Assembly (NCBI RefSeq): GCF_003991585.1
Contig: NZ_PQSP01000001.1
Span: 682,001 to 746,000, forward strand
Length of the DNA stretch: 64,000 nucleotides
Origin: Saezia sanguinis
GTDB lineage: Bacteria; Pseudomonadota; Gammaproteobacteria; Burkholderiales; Burkholderiaceae_C
Reading direction: 5' to 3'
Numbering within the stretch: position 1 is the stretch's first letter; every line of letters starts with the position of its first letter. Made by a program: the position numbers and the translations under genes. Shown here in pieces: positions 20,097-29,990 of this stretch. The notes beneath the pieces were generated by a model that was not told the origin of the DNA, searched no databases, and saw only the letters and a program-made list of their open reading frames with translations.

Positions 20097-20909
20097 ATGG
20101 GACAATTAATATTTGATAACGGACACCACCGAGTTCTGATGTTTTCCGATTTGGTCAGCGAAACTGACCATGATGCCGAAGCCGTTCAAGCTAACCAGTT
20201 TTTGATCATCAACGGCGACTCTGGCATCATTTTGGATCCGGGTGGCGTCATGACCTATAACGAGCTCTATCTGGAGATGAGCCATTACTTCGCTCCGAAA
20301 AAGCTCTCGGCTATTTTTGCCTCGCACCAGGACCCGGATATTGTGGCCTCGCTGTCGCGTTGGCTCAGTAACTCTGAAACCAAGCTGATCATTTCCCAGT
20401 TGTGGGCACGTTTTGTTCCGCACTTCTGCCCGGCCGGGAAAACCGCAGGACGTATTGTTCCGTTAGGTGATGAAGGTGCCTGGATCAACATTGATGGCGT
20501 TGAGTACGGATTTATTCCGGCGCACTTCCTGCACAGCGAAGGAAACTTCCAGCTTTATGACCCCATCAGCAAGATTCTGTTCAGCGGTGACTTGGGCGTT
20601 TCACTGGTAGCAACCAAAGACGCTGCCAAACCTGTGACGAACTTCAAAGATCATGTCAAGTACATGGAAGGCTTCCATCGCCGCTACATGCTGTCCAACA
20701 AGGCCTGCCGCCTGTGGGCTAACATGGTCCGCAAGCTTGATATCAAGGCCATTGTGCCACAGCACGGATCTCCCATGCTGGACCCGGTGGTGGCGCAGGA
20801 TTGCATTGACTGGGTTGAAAACCTGCAGTGCGGTATCGATCTGATTGACCAGAGCCTGTACACCATTCCGACGATTCATGATACGTTGGAACACATGAAA
20901 ACAGTCTGA
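20097..20909 (+). CDS. Metallo-beta-lactamase-fold oxygen-binding di-iron protein (ODP type)
   Basis: 270 residues. The fold is that of the MBL di-metal domain of flavodiiron proteins, but there is no flavodoxin domain. Metal ligands visible are H77-x-D79-P-D81 (SHQDPD), H143/H146 (HFLHSEGNF), D165 (FSGDLG) and the late histidine in PQHGSPM. Stand-alone ODP-type proteins are known as di-iron oxygen sensors, some linked to chemotaxis. Here there is no chemotaxis gene next to it, so a general oxygen or NO sensing or detoxifying role is inferred only. It is a single gene with its own promoter and a strong terminator. Confidence 0.82.
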   Translation: MGQLIFDNGHHRVLMFSDLVSETDHDAEAVQANQFLIINGDSGIILDPGGVMTYNELYLEMSHYFAPKKLSAIFASHQDPDIVASLSRWLSNSETKLIISQLWARFVPHFCPAGKTAGRIVPLGDEGAWINIDGVEYGFIPAHFLHSEGNFQLYDPISKILFSGDLGVSLVATKDAAKPVTNFKDHVKYMEGFHRRYMLSNKACRLWANMVRKLDIKAIVPQHGSPMLDPVVAQDCIDWVENLQCGIDLIDQSLYTIPTIHDTLEHMKTV

Positions 20910-20968
20910 TGGCTGAAATATATAAAATGGCTGCCGGCTCGTAATACAGTAACAGTTGTTTTATAGAA

Positions 20969-21007
20969 TAAAAGGGTAAGTTCTGATGCACTTACCCTTT
21001 TATTTTG
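20969..21007 (+). terminator. Rho-independent terminator after the ODP-type gene
   Basis: A 12-bp stem (20969-20980 with 20991-21002), 10-base loop, then a T-rich tail. It begins 60 bases past the stop. Confidence 0.88.
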
Positions 21008-21121
21008 TGAAGTTCAAAGGCACAGCATTGTTTTAAATACAGCCTATCGGAATGTATGTCCGATACACCCGCCTTGATCAGCACAGAACCATGTCTTCTG
21101 TTTTATTATTTTCTCCCTTGG

Positions 21122-21151
21122 GGCTTGAATTCAGCCTGAATACCCCCATTT
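21122..21151 (+). promoter_or_regulatory. Heat-shock (sigma32) promoter of grpE
   Basis: CTTGAA at 21124-21129 and CCCCAT at 21144-21149 with a 14-base spacer, a very close match to the sigma32 consensus (CTTGAA, then CCCCATnT). It is about 40 bases before the grpE start. Confidence 0.85.
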
Positions 21152-21187
21152 ACGGTGAGTACTTTTATTTGAATAGGTAATGAAAAT

Positions 21188-21760
21188 ATGACTAAACACC
21201 CGCCAGAAGAAAAACAAAGCATGGATGAGGTCCAGAATTCCGAAGGTACCCAGCCTCAGGATGAAGCATTATTACCAGACTCAACTCCGGAAGAACTGCT
21301 TGCACAGTTGCAGCAGCAATATTCTGATCTGGAGCATAAACATGCTGAAGTGGCTGACGCCTACCTGAGAGCCAAAGCCGAAACAGAAAATACCCGCAGA
21401 AGAGCTGTGGAAGACGAGTCCAAGGCACGCAAATTTGCCATTGAAAGCTTTGCGGAAAACCTGCTGCCGGTCAGAGACAGCCTAGAAGCGGCGCTGAACA
21501 CCCCTAACCAGACTTATGAAAGCCTGAAAGAAGGCGTCGAAACCACGCTCAAGCAGTTGACTGCCGCTTTTGAGCGCAACAAGATCATTGAAGTTGCTCC
21601 TGTTGTGGGAGATAAATTCGACCCAAATGTGCACCAGGCCATTTCCGTCGTACCCGCCGAGCAGGAGCCCAACACCATTGTCGAAACCCTGCAAAAAGGC
21701 TACACCATTGCAGAGCGCACACTGCGACCGGCCATGGTTATCGTTGCGGCGAAAAAATAA
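21188..21760 (+). CDS. grpE: Nucleotide exchange factor GrpE
   Basis: 190 residues. An acidic N-terminus (about 1-40) leads to a long coiled-coil helix (about 42-100, with [15 protein letters not shown]), then the beta-wing domain ([33 protein letters not shown]). GrpE releases ADP from DnaK. It is the first of three chaperone genes in order grpE-dnaK-dnaJ, driven by a sigma32-type promoter. Confidence 0.97.
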   Translation: MTKHPPEEKQSMDEVQNSEGTQPQDEALLPDSTPEELLAQLQQQYSDLEHKHAEVADAYLRAKAETENTRRRAVEDESKARKFAIESFAENLLPVRDSLEAALNTPNQTYESLKEGVETTLKQLTAAFERNKIIEVAPVVGDKFDPNVHQAISVVPAEQEPNTIVETLQKGYTIAERTLRPAMVIVAAKK

Positions 21761-21790
21761 GTTCAGAAAACATGTTCAATGCAATTGCGG

Positions 21791-21820
21791 CCCTTGAAAT
21801 ATCGTAAAAAGCCCACAGTT
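21791..21820 (+). promoter_or_regulatory. Second sigma32-like promoter ahead of dnaK
   Basis: CCCTTGAAA (CTTGAA at 21793-21798) followed 13 bases later by CCCACA (21812-21817), an imperfect match to the sigma32 -10. It lies in the 99-base grpE-dnaK gap and would let dnaK be made in excess of grpE. Confidence 0.55.
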
Positions 21821-21859
21821 GCATTGCAGTTAATTATTTAATATCAGGAGCAGAATAAC

Positions 21860-23809
21860 ATGGGAAAAATCATTGGTATTGACTTGGGGACCACCAACTC
21901 GTGCGTTGCCATCATGGAAGGCACCACCCCGAAAGTCATTGAAAACTCAGAAGGTGCACGTACAACGCCTTCGGTCATCGCCTATCAGGACGATGGCGAA
22001 ATTCTGGTCGGTGCTTCTGCCAAGCGCCAAGCGGTGACCAACCCGAAAAACACGGTATATGCCGTCAAACGCCTGATTGGCCGTAAATTTACCGATGCAG
22101 AGGTGCAAAAAGACCTGAACCTGATGCCCTACTCCATTGTTGCTGCCGACAATGGCGACGCCTGGGTTGAAATCAGCGGTAAAAAACTGGCACCGCAGCA
22201 AATCAGCGCTGAAATCCTGCGTAAAATGAAAAAAACGGCTGAGGATTACCTGGGAGAAACCGTTACCGAAGCAGTGATCACGGTTCCGGCTTACTTTAAC
22301 GACGCCCAGCGCCAGGCCACCAAAGATGCCGGCCGTATTGCCGGACTGGAAGTCAAACGCATTATCAACGAGCCTACGGCAGCAGCGCTGGCGTTCGGTA
22401 TGGACAAACAGACCAAGGGCGACCGCAAGATTGCGGTATACGACCTGGGTGGCGGTACTTTTGATATTTCCATCATTGAAATTGCGGATGTGGACGGTGA
22501 AAAGCAGTTTGAAGTGCTTTCCACCAACGGTGATACATTCCTGGGTGGTGAAGACTTTGACCAGCGCATCATTGATTATCTGGTCAGCGAATTCAAGAAA
22601 GAACAGGCCATTGACCTGAGCCAGGATATTCTGGCACTGCAACGGCTGAAGGAAGCGGCTGAAAAAGCCAAGATCGAGCTTTCTTCAACCCAACAGACTG
22701 AAATCAACCTGCCTTACATCACCGCTACGGCAACCGGCCCCAAGCACATGAACATCAAGCTCACCCGTGCCAAACTGGAAGCACTGGTGGAAGACCTGAT
22801 TGAGCGCAGCATTGTGCCCTGCCGTACCGCTATTAAAGATGCGGGCGTCAAGATTTCCGACATCAACGACGTCATCTTGGTCGGCGGTATGACCCGTATG
22901 CCTAAAGTACAGGATAAAGTCAAAGAATATTTCGGCAAAGACCCGCGTAAAGATGTCAACCCGGATGAAGCGGTTGCCGTGGGCGCAGCCATTCAGGGCT
23001 CTGTGCTGGCGGGTGACCGCACCGACGTGCTGCTGCTGGACGTGACTCCGCTGTCTTTGGGTATTGAAACCCTGGGCGGTGTCATGACCAAAATGATCCA
23101 GAAAAATACCACCATCCCAACCAAACACTCGCAGACTTACAGCACGGCAGAAGATAATCAGCCTGCTGTAACCATCAAGGTGTATCAGGGTGAGCGCGAA
23201 ATGGCCGCAGGCAACAAGCTGCTGGGCGAATTTAACCTGGAAGGCATTGCACCGGCTCCCCGCGGCCTGCCGCAGATTGAGGTGACTTTCGATATTGACG
23301 CCAATGGTATTTTGAACGTCAGCGCCAAAGACAAAGCCACCGGCAAAGAAAACAAAATCACCATCAGAGCCAACTCCGGCCTGTCCGAAGACGAAATTCA
23401 GAAAATGGTCAAAGACGCTGAACTGAATGCCGCTGAAGACAAGAAAAAACTGGAGCTGGTACAGGCCCGTAACCAGGGCGAAGCGACGATGCACCAGATT
23501 CGCAAGAGTCTGACCGAGTACGGTGACAAGCTGGACGCAGCCGAAAAAGAAAAAATTGAAGCTGCCATCAAGGCGCTGGAAGGTGTACTCGAAGGCGAAG
23601 ATAAAGACGCCATCGAAGCCAGAACCCAGGAATTGATGACTGCCAGCCAGAAGCTGGGCGAAAAGATGTATGCTGACGCTCAGGCTGCTGCCGGTGCAGC
23701 AGGCCAGGCCGGTGCTGCTGACGATGGCGCCCAGCAACAGCAGGCCAAGGCTGATGACAATGTGGTGGATGCCGACTTTACCGAAGTCAAGGATGGCGAC
23801 AAGAAGTAA
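21860..23809 (+). CDS. dnaK: Chaperone DnaK (Hsp70)
   Basis: 649 residues, full length. The actin-like ATPase domain (1-385) starts [20 protein letters not shown] and contains [11 protein letters not shown] and [12 protein letters not shown]. The substrate-binding domain follows ([13 protein letters not shown], about 385-510), then the helical lid with an Ala/Gln-rich tail ending in [12 protein letters not shown], the conserved C-terminal EEVKD-like motif. An AGGAG ribosome site precedes the ATG. Confidence 0.98.
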   Translation: MGKIIGIDLGTTNSCVAIMEGTTPKVIENSEGARTTPSVIAYQDDGEILVGASAKRQAVTNPKNTVYAVKRLIGRKFTDAEVQKDLNLMPYSIVAADNGDAWVEISGKKLAPQQISAEILRKMKKTAEDYLGETVTEAVITVPAYFNDAQRQATKDAGRIAGLEVKRIINEPTAAALAFGMDKQTKGDRKIAVYDLGGGTFDISIIEIADVDGEKQFEVLSTNGDTFLGGEDFDQRIIDYLVSEFKKEQAIDLSQDILALQRLKEAAEKAKIELSSTQQTEINLPYITATATGPKHMNIKLTRAKLEALVEDLIERSIVPCRTAIKDAGVKISDINDVILVGGMTRMPKVQDKVKEYFGKDPRKDVNPDEAVAVGAAIQGSVLAGDRTDVLLLDVTPLSLGIETLGGVMTKMIQKNTTIPTKHSQTYSTAEDNQPAVTIKVYQGEREMAAGNKLLGEFNLEGIAPAPRGLPQIEVTFDIDANGILNVSAKDKATGKENKITIRANSGLSEDEIQKMVKDAELNAAEDKKKLELVQARNQGEATMHQIRKSLTEYGDKLDAAEKEKIEAAIKALEGVLEGEDKDAIEARTQELMTASQKLGEKMYADAQAAAGAAGQAGAADDGAQQQQAKADDNVVDADFTEVKDGDKK

Positions 23810-23852
23810 TTTCAGACATCATTTCATGCGAAATGACTGACTCTCCTCCCTC

Positions 23853-23888
23853 CCCCGTGAGTGCTGTAGCAAAGCTCACGGGGTCTTT
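23853..23888 (+). terminator. Hairpin between dnaK and dnaJ (terminator or attenuator)
   Basis: A perfect 9-bp stem (23853-23861 with 23875-23883) with a 13-base loop followed by TCTTT. It sits in the 105-base dnaK-dnaJ gap and probably lowers read-through into dnaJ. Confidence 0.7.
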
Positions 23889-23914
23889 ACATGAATCTTT
23901 GTTAGTTTGACACC

Positions 23915-25054
23915 ATGGCCAAGCGTGATTATTACGAAATATTGGGCGTATCCAAGACAGCTTCTGAAGAGGAAATTAAAAAGTCCTATCGCAAGCTGGC
24001 GATGAAGTTTCACCCTGACCGCAATCCTGACAACAAAGAAGCGGAAGAGAAATTCAAGGAAGTCAACGAGGCCTATGCCGTGTTGTCTGACGCCCAGAAA
24101 CGCTCTGCTTATGACCAGTTCGGACACGCAGGTGCCAATGGTCAGGGCGGTTTTGGTGGTGCCGACGGTTTTTCCGGCTTTGGCGGTTTTGCCGATGCAT
24201 TCGGAGATATCTTTGGCGATATTTTCGGACAGCGTTCACGCGGTGGCGCCAGCAATGTTTATCGTGGAAACGACCTCTCTTATGCAGTCGACCTGACGCT
24301 TGAAGAGGCCGCCCACGGCAAAGAAATGAAAATCCGGGTGCCATCCTGGCATACCTGTGACACCTGCCACGGCAGCGGTGCCAAAGCAGGCACCAGCCCG
24401 AAAGAATGCCCAACCTGCCACGGCCAGGGGGCTGTGCGCATGAGTCAGGGATTTTTCAGTGTGCAACAGACCTGCCCGCACTGCCACGGTACCGGGAAAG
24501 TCATTTCCGACCCCTGCCCTGACTGCCATGGACAAGGCCGCAACAAAACCACCAAAACACTGGAAATCAAAATTCCGCAGGGGATTGATGACGGCATGCG
24601 TATCCGTTCCGCAGGCAACGGTGAGCCTGGCCTCAATGGCGGCCCGGCAGGCGACCTGTACATTGAAGTCCGTGTGAAACGGCATGAAATTTTTGAACGT
24701 GATGGCGACGACCTGCACTGCAAAATTCCAGTGACAATGACCACTGCTGCGCTGGGTGGCGAAATCGAAGTGCCCACGCTCAATGGCTCGGCGCGCATTG
24801 ATATCCCGGCCGGTACACAGACCAACAAAATTTTCAGACTCAGAAGCAAAGGCATCAAAGGCGTGCATGCCAGTTACCCTGGCGACCTGTACTGCCACAT
24901 TGAAGTGGAAGTTCCGGTGCGGCTTACCGAGAGCCAGCGCAAGCTGCTGCAACAGCTCGATGAAAGCCTGCAGGCTGGCGGAGACAAGCACTCGCCTCAG
25001 GCCAAGTCGTGGACGGACAAGGTCAAAGACTTTTTCCAGAAGCTCAAGGTGTAA
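23915..25054 (+). CDS. dnaJ: Chaperone DnaJ (Hsp40)
   Basis: 379 residues. The J domain (1-70) has the HPD motif (KFHPDRNP). A Gly/Phe-rich segment follows (about 72-110), then the zinc domain with four CxxCxGxG-type repeats ([32 protein letters not shown]), and the C-terminal substrate-binding domains. It stimulates DnaK ATPase. No separate promoter is visible, so it is likely transcribed from upstream through the dnaK hairpin. Confidence 0.98.
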   Translation: MAKRDYYEILGVSKTASEEEIKKSYRKLAMKFHPDRNPDNKEAEEKFKEVNEAYAVLSDAQKRSAYDQFGHAGANGQGGFGGADGFSGFGGFADAFGDIFGDIFGQRSRGGASNVYRGNDLSYAVDLTLEEAAHGKEMKIRVPSWHTCDTCHGSGAKAGTSPKECPTCHGQGAVRMSQGFFSVQQTCPHCHGTGKVISDPCPDCHGQGRNKTTKTLEIKIPQGIDDGMRIRSAGNGEPGLNGGPAGDLYIEVRVKRHEIFERDGDDLHCKIPVTMTTAALGGEIEVPTLNGSARIDIPAGTQTNKIFRLRSKGIKGVHASYPGDLYCHIEVEVPVRLTESQRKLLQQLDESLQAGGDKHSPQAKSWTDKVKDFFQKLKV

Positions 25055-25075
25055 TAAAATAGCCACCACATGATT

Positions 25076-25099
25076 AAAGGAGCCTGTGTGCTCCTTTTT
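25076..25099 (+). terminator. Rho-independent terminator after dnaJ
   Basis: An 8-bp stem (25076-25083 with 25090-25097), 6-base loop and T-run. It closes the chaperone operon. Confidence 0.85.
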
Positions 25100-25143
25100 C
25101 ACATGGACTGATCAACCTGCACAAGACACTTCTCCCCATTCAC

Positions 25144-25911
25144 ATGCCCATGACAACTTCTTCTGATACCAGTATGGCAAATACAGCACACGACCCGGCA
25201 GATACTTCGGAAAACCAGTCCCCTGCCGTCTCTGAAACTGCGTATCCACGCCGTATCCGCTCTTTTGTGCTGCGTGCCGGCCGCACCACCGAGGGACAGG
25301 CGCGTGCATTCCGTGAACTCAGCGACAAATACATCGTTCCTTACCAGGACTGTGCCGTAAATTGGAGCGAACTTTTCGGCCGCAAAGCGCCTGAAGTGCT
25401 TGAAATCGGTTTTGGCATGGGTGAAGCCACGGCGCATATTGCGGCTGTTAAACCGGATGTGAATTTCATTGCCTGCGAAGTGCATCCCCCCGGCGTCGGC
25501 AAACTGATGCTCAGGCTGGAAACGCAGCAAATTGCCAATGTACGCATCGTACAGCATGACGCGGTTGAAGTGCTGGAGCAGATGATTGCACCGGCAAGCC
25601 TGACGGGTGTGCACATTTTTTTCCCAGACCCCTGGCATAAAAAACGCCACAACAAACGCCGCCTGATTCAGGCGCCGCTAGTGAAACTGCTGGCCTCGCG
25701 CCTGCAGGCTGGTGGCTACATTCATTGCGCCACCGACTGGCAGCCTTATGCCGAGCAGATACTGGAAGTGCTCAGCAGCGAGCCCGATCTGCGCAATACC
25801 AGCGAAACAGGCTATGCACCCAAGCCCGATTACCGGCCGCTGACCAAGTTTGAAAACCGCGGGCTCAAGCTCGGGCATGGTGTGTGGGACATTGTATTTG
25901 CCAAAGTGTGA
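25144..25911 (+). CDS. trmB: tRNA (guanine-N7)-methyltransferase TrmB
   Basis: 255 residues. It makes m7G46 in the variable loop of tRNAs. The class I methyltransferase motif is [18 protein letters not shown]. The family hallmark [19 protein letters not shown] is present, as is [16 protein letters not shown]. The first ~35 residues (Thr/Ser/Ala-rich) are a low-complexity extension, so the functional start could be an internal codon. It converges on the TIGR04076-like gene. Confidence 0.95.
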   Translation: MPMTTSSDTSMANTAHDPADTSENQSPAVSETAYPRRIRSFVLRAGRTTEGQARAFRELSDKYIVPYQDCAVNWSELFGRKAPEVLEIGFGMGEATAHIAAVKPDVNFIACEVHPPGVGKLMLRLETQQIANVRIVQHDAVEVLEQMIAPASLTGVHIFFPDPWHKKRHNKRRLIQAPLVKLLASRLQAGGYIHCATDWQPYAEQILEVLSSEPDLRNTSETGYAPKPDYRPLTKFENRGLKLGHGVWDIVFAKV

Positions 25912-25986
25912 CCTTAGCAGCAGCCCCCTTACGAAATAGCAAGCACACCAAAGTGTCCCGCCATTCAAGCGCCACCGATGGTCAAT

Positions 25987-26337
25987 TCATGCCACCGGCG
26001 TATATTCAATACTGGCTTTTTGATTTGTCTGCTCAATTTTAAAAATCACCGGCCGTAAACCATCGTTGCAACTGCAAATGGCAACACCCGGCTTGCGTAT
26101 CCAGTCGCCATAATAAAAAAGGCCGCTGTCCTGCCCTACGCCATGCGCCAGTGCAAACACATACTGGTATATGGCCTTCCATGCCTCATTACAAAAACCT
26201 TCCGGGCAGGCGTAGTCCGCATGAAATTCCTGCCCTTCTTTCAGCATCGGGCAGGGGCCAATTCCTTCTGTCCCGTATTCGTTAGCCAGTTCTTTATCAA
26301 ATGTTTTTTTCAATACGGTGATTTTGCATTTGTTCAT
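25987..26337 (-). CDS. Small cysteine-rich TIGR04076-family-like protein
   Basis: 116 residues from the ATG at 26337, which has AAGGT upstream. The longer frame starting at 26457 runs into the tetR gene and is rejected. It resembles the TIGR04076 family: a short N-terminal beta strand MNKCKITVLKK, then GPCPMLKEGQEF, CPEGFCNEAW and a late CSC pair. These give several paired cysteines that could bind metal or form disulfides. Function is unknown. It lies 31 bases downstream of a TetR gene on the same strand, so it is probably controlled by that repressor. Confidence 0.75.
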   Translation of the reverse strand: MNKCKITVLKKTFDKELANEYGTEGIGPCPMLKEGQEFHADYACPEGFCNEAWKAIYQYVFALAHGVGQDSGLFYYGDWIRKPGVAICSCNDGLRPVIFKIEQTNQKASIEYTPVA

Positions 26338-26368
26338 CGTGGTTACCTTTTCAGATTCTTCATTATGA

Positions 26369-26962
26369 TCAAGGCCGCAGCGCACGCCTGACCAGGGTTT
26401 CAAAAACACCCAGATGTTTTTGAAAATCAAATTCAGCGTCATCGGCCGTTCGGGCAATCAAGCCGTCTATCAGTGCATAAAGCCATATCGAGACGGCATC
26501 AAAATCAAGCGTATTGTCGATTTCACCGGCCTGCCCCGCCTTTTCCAATAGCTCAACAAACACCTTGCGCATGGCTTTATCGCTGGCAACAAAAGCTTCG
26601 CGTATGGAGTCATCACGCGCAGCCACCGCAAGGATTTCCACCCACAACCGGTGGTCGATCGGAAACCCGACATCCCGAATGCAGCCTGCCATCAGAGCAA
26701 TGATGCTCGAGAGAAACGATGTCGATGATTGGGAGGCCTGTCTGGCTTTATCTGCGCCTTGCCCATGTTCATCCTGAATCATGGTTTTGAACAGTTCTTC
26801 CTTGCTTTCAAAATGCACATACAGGTTTCCTTTGCTGACACCCGCATGGGCCGCAATATCGGAAACAGAGCAGCCTGAATAGCCTTTTTCTGCAAAACAG
26901 GCAGCGGCCGCATTTAGCAGGCTGGCTCTTGTTTGCATCTTCTGTTGTTCACGTTTTGCCAT
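26369..26962 (-). CDS. TetR/AcrR family transcriptional repressor
   Basis: 197 residues. The N-terminal helix-turn-helix (about 25-50) reads GYSGCSVSDIAAHAGVSKGNLYVHFESKEELF. The C-terminal ligand domain is helical and gives no clue to the ligand. A 13-bp-arm inverted repeat lies immediately upstream of the start codon, the normal autoregulation layout. The small cysteine-rich gene follows on the same strand. No efflux pump is adjacent, unlike many AcrR-type loci. Confidence 0.9.
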   Translation of the reverse strand: MAKREQQKMQTRASLLNAAAACFAEKGYSGCSVSDIAAHAGVSKGNLYVHFESKEELFKTMIQDEHGQGADKARQASQSSTSFLSSIIALMAGCIRDVGFPIDHRLWVEILAVAARDDSIREAFVASDKAMRKVFVELLEKAGQAGEIDNTLDFDAVSIWLYALIDGLIARTADDAEFDFQKHLGVFETLVRRALRP

Positions 26963-26966
26963 ACAA

Positions 26967-27002
26967 ATAAAATAATGACTGACCAGTTGGTCATTATTTT
27001 AT
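26967..27002. promoter_or_regulatory. Palindromic operator of the TetR gene
   Basis: Perfect 13-bp arms (26967-26979 and 26990-27002) around a 10-base centre, which itself forms the palindrome TGACCAGTTGGTCA (26980-26993). It starts 4 bases upstream of the tetR ATG, so a bound repressor would block its promoter or leader. Confidence 0.8.
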
Positions 27003-27113
27003 AAAAATACTGAAAATTGTCAATCAACAAGTTCAACCGGCAAAGCGTTTCAAACATATTCTCTGCCCTGACACCGCAGAACAAGCGTATAACGCAGGCC
27101 ATGTACATTCGCT

Positions 27114-27944
27114 TTAAAGCGGAGCAATCACGCCGCAGGCCAGCAGCACAAAGACCAGCGCCCCTAGTGCCAGCCGGTACCAGACAAACGGCATATAGCT
27201 GTAATGCGAAACCAGCCGGATAAAAGCGACAATCACACCATACCCAACCACAAACGCAACCACCGTTGCCAGCACGGTCGCGCTGCCACTCACCGGCCCC
27301 GCCTCGCCCCAACTGGCATACAACTGGTAAAAACCGGAAGCCAGCACCGCCGGAATAGCCAGCAGGAATGAATAACGTGCTGCCGCCTCGCGCGTAAACC
27401 CCATCAGCAGCCCCGCCGTGATGGTACCGCCTGAGCGTGATACTCCGGGAATCAGTGCCAGCGCCTGTGCCAAGCCGTACAGAATGCCCTGCGTCCAGCC
27501 CAGTTCCTTCAGTGGGCGTTTTTTACTGCCAATGCGGTCAGCAATACCCAGCAAGATAGCAAACAAAATCAGCATGGTTGCCGTGATGTAAAGGTTACGC
27601 AGGTAGGTTTCAATGGCATGCCTGAACAGCAGGCCCAGTACGCAGATAGGGATAGAACCGATGATGACCAGCCAAGACACGCGCACATCGGAATCCTGGA
27701 ATGAACGCCTGCCCGCAAGCGACGCACACCAAGCCATCAACAAGCGCCAGATGTCATGGCGAAAATACACCAGAACCGCCAGCTCGGTGCCTATTTGCGT
27801 AATGGCGGTAAACGCGGCACCCGGGTCTGTGGCAGAGGGCAGAAAAGTACCGAGAATTCGCAAATGCGCACTGGATGAGATCGGCAAAAATTCGGTCAGC
27901 CCCTGTACCAGTCCTAAAATAAGCGCTTCCCACCAACTGATCAC
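27114..27944 (-). CDS. uppP: Undecaprenyl-diphosphatase UppP (BacA)
   Basis: 276 residues from a GTG at 27944, which has AGGGAG just upstream and gives a family-like N-terminus ([27 protein letters not shown]). The upstream-extended frame lacks a ribosome site and adds hydrophilic residues. It is an integral inner-membrane phosphatase that recycles undecaprenyl pyrophosphate for peptidoglycan synthesis. Its loss or gain changes bacitracin sensitivity. Active-site motifs are [10 protein letters not shown] and [10 protein letters not shown], with about eight membrane segments. Confidence 0.95.
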   Translation of the reverse strand: MISWWEALILGLVQGLTEFLPISSSAHLRILGTFLPSATDPGAAFTAITQIGTELAVLVYFRHDIWRLLMAWCASLAGRRSFQDSDVRVSWLVIIGSIPICVLGLLFRHAIETYLRNLYITATMLILFAILLGIADRIGSKKRPLKELGWTQGILYGLAQALALIPGVSRSGGTITAGLLMGFTREAAARYSFLLAIPAVLASGFYQLYASWGEAGPVSGSATVLATVVAFVVGYGVIVAFIRLVSHYSYMPFVWYRLALGALVFVLLACGVIAPL

Positions 27945-28129
27945 TGCCACTCCCTGCTTGTGTTTTGCGGTTTGAGCGACCATTCTGCCACGCACAATAC
28001 CGTGCTGCAAAAGCACTGCCCAAGCAACCCTGCAAGCAGATCATGTGTCATTTTTCTGTCATTGGAATGTGCATACCTTCCATCTGCACGACCTGATGCA
28101 ACAAATCCTACACAAGACAAATTCCAGGG

Positions 28130-28666
28130 TTAGACAGCCAGCGAATGATCAACGCTCCGCGCAGCATGCCATTCCATGTATTGGGCCTGCCCGCCATAAG
28201 TTGCAACGCTGGCATGCAGCCCCGGACTCATTTGTACCGGGGTAAATCCGTATTTTTGCCAGTAAGAGGCTGAATTTTGAATTGCCACCAGGCAGGCATA
28301 TGGCAAATGGGTTGTCGCCAGCGCCTTTTGAAAGGCGTTGAACAGATGCTTGCCCACACCACTGCCCCGATATGCGGGAGATACTGCCAGATCATGCAGG
28401 TAAAGACAGTTAGGCCGCGCTGGCAATTTGCAGGCCGGTGCATCGAGTTCAGGCGGTTGCTGGCGCTGCCAGGGAATGGAAAGCATATAGCCGGCAACGC
28501 CGCGCGCGGGATCATCAGCCACGAAGCAGGTTTGGGGACTTGCCTCCAGCTTGGCTTGTATCGACACTTTGGATTCAGGCACTATCTCCTGATAGCATTG
28601 TGCCTGTATTGTCAGAATTCCCTCCAGGTCTGACGCTTGCATGTTCCTGATATGAATAGCTTCCAT
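28130..28666 (-). CDS. GNAT-family N-acetyltransferase
   Basis: 178 residues. The GNAT fold is shown by the acetyl-CoA loop LAVSPAYRGSGVGKHLF (about 93-110) and the late motif ASYWQKYGFTPV. The substrate is unknown. It is a single gene between uppP and the radical SAM gene on the same strand, with sizeable gaps, so cotranscription is uncertain. Confidence 0.88.
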   Translation of the reverse strand: MEAIHIRNMQASDLEGILTIQAQCYQEIVPESKVSIQAKLEASPQTCFVADDPARGVAGYMLSIPWQRQQPPELDAPACKLPARPNCLYLHDLAVSPAYRGSGVGKHLFNAFQKALATTHLPYACLVAIQNSASYWQKYGFTPVQMSPGLHASVATYGGQAQYMEWHAARSVDHSLAV

Positions 28667-28771
28667 ACCGGCATTTTATCAATCGGCTTTTCTTGATGAG
28701 GCACACCTCTTTTGAACCCCGTCCACCTGTGCCGGAAATAAGCAGCTTTCAGGTCGCAGCATCAAATATGC

Positions 28772-29974
28772 TTACTCAAACAGATCGGGCTGGAACACAT
28801 CATGCCGGGAAGGCATTTGCGCGGTTTTCTGTACCCATACAGGGGGCTGGAAACGGGTGGTATCCAGCCCGGCACTGGTCAGGTTCATGCCATGTTGCCG
28901 CAATGCCTTGTAAAAACGCTGCCGGATCAGATCAGCCCAGATACCTTCAGCATGCATCCTCACGCCAAACCGGCTGTCGTTGGTTTTTCCACCCCGCAAA
29001 TCGCGGATACGGTCCATGATGCGCTGTGCACGTTCAGGATAATGCTGCTGCAACCAGCTTTCAAATAAAGGTTTTAACTCCCATGACAACCGCAGGATGG
29101 TGTAAAAAGCGCTGGTCGCTCCTGCCTGTGCGGCGGCCTGAATGACCTGTTCCATATCGTCGTTTAAAAATGGAATCTGCGGCGCAATGCTGACACTGAC
29201 CGGAACCCCCGCCTGTGCCAGAGCAGCCACGGTTTGCAAACGCCTTTGCGGTGTTGGTGCACGCGGTTCCATAATACGCGCCAGATGCCTGTCCAGCGTG
29301 GTGATGGTCACGCACACTTCTGCCAATTTGGCCTTTGCCATCGGCGCAATCAGATCCAGATCCCGCTCAACCGCACTGCCTCTGGTAATCAGAAAAAAGG
29401 GATGCTGCGTTTCGTGCAGAACCTCAATGATCTGCCTTGTGAGCTTGAGCTTTCTTTCCATCGGCTGGTAACAGTCCGTCATTGACCCAAGCGCGATCGG
29501 CTGGACATTCTCCGCATATTTGGGGCGTGCCAGCTCCTTGCGGAAAAGCTCGGCAATATTGCCCCTGGCAATGATCTGTGTTTCAAAATCAAGCCCCGGC
29601 GAAAGGTCCAGATACGCATGGTATGGCCTGGCATAACAATAAATGCAGCCATGCTCACAACCGCGATAGGGGTTGATGGAGCGGTCAAAAGGAATGTCAG
29701 GTGAGTCGTTATAAAAAATAGCACTTTTGGACTGCTCATAACGAACTGTCGTGACGGGCGGCGCAAGCCGTTCATCTTCCGACTCAGCCTCCTGCCAGCC
29801 GTCGTCGTACACCTCGCGCTCATCTTTGCTGAAACGATGCGCAATATGCAGGTTCGCCCCGCGCCCTTTGAACTGGTACACAGGGTGCAGGGGAACAGCC
29901 AGGCCATCATCGCCACAGGCATTTTGCGTTGCAGACTTGGATTTGTCCTGCTTGTATCCCGAAGAATGGGCCAT
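28772..29974 (-). CDS. PA0069-family radical SAM protein (SplB-like)
   Basis: 400 residues from the ATG at 29974. The radical SAM cluster is CEHGCIYCYARP, with upstream NPYRGCEHGC and downstream SMTDCYQPMERKLKLTR and ITRGSAVERDLDLI, the signature of the PA0069/Rv2578c group related to spore photoproduct lyase. Members are poorly characterised. A perfect LexA-type SOS box overlaps the presumed promoter about 20 bases upstream, so a DNA-damage role is a reasonable inference. A TTG four codons upstream is an alternative start. Confidence 0.88.
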   Translation of the reverse strand: MAHSSGYKQDKSKSATQNACGDDGLAVPLHPVYQFKGRGANLHIAHRFSKDEREVYDDGWQEAESEDERLAPPVTTVRYEQSKSAIFYNDSPDIPFDRSINPYRGCEHGCIYCYARPYHAYLDLSPGLDFETQIIARGNIAELFRKELARPKYAENVQPIALGSMTDCYQPMERKLKLTRQIIEVLHETQHPFFLITRGSAVERDLDLIAPMAKAKLAEVCVTITTLDRHLARIMEPRAPTPQRRLQTVAALAQAGVPVSVSIAPQIPFLNDDMEQVIQAAAQAGATSAFYTILRLSWELKPLFESWLQQHYPERAQRIMDRIRDLRGGKTNDSRFGVRMHAEGIWADLIRQRFYKALRQHGMNLTSAGLDTTRFQPPVWVQKTAQMPSRHDVFQPDLFE

Positions 29975-29990
29975 GGTTTCAGCCAATTAA

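Noticed and set aside
22685..23737. Long minus-strand ORF of 350 codons opposite dnaK
   Set aside because: It is an antisense shadow of dnaK codon use; its translation has no known motif and no ribosome site.
24236..25102. Minus-strand ORF of 288 codons opposite dnaJ
   Set aside because: Antisense shadow of dnaJ; His/Phe-rich and without a recognisable domain.
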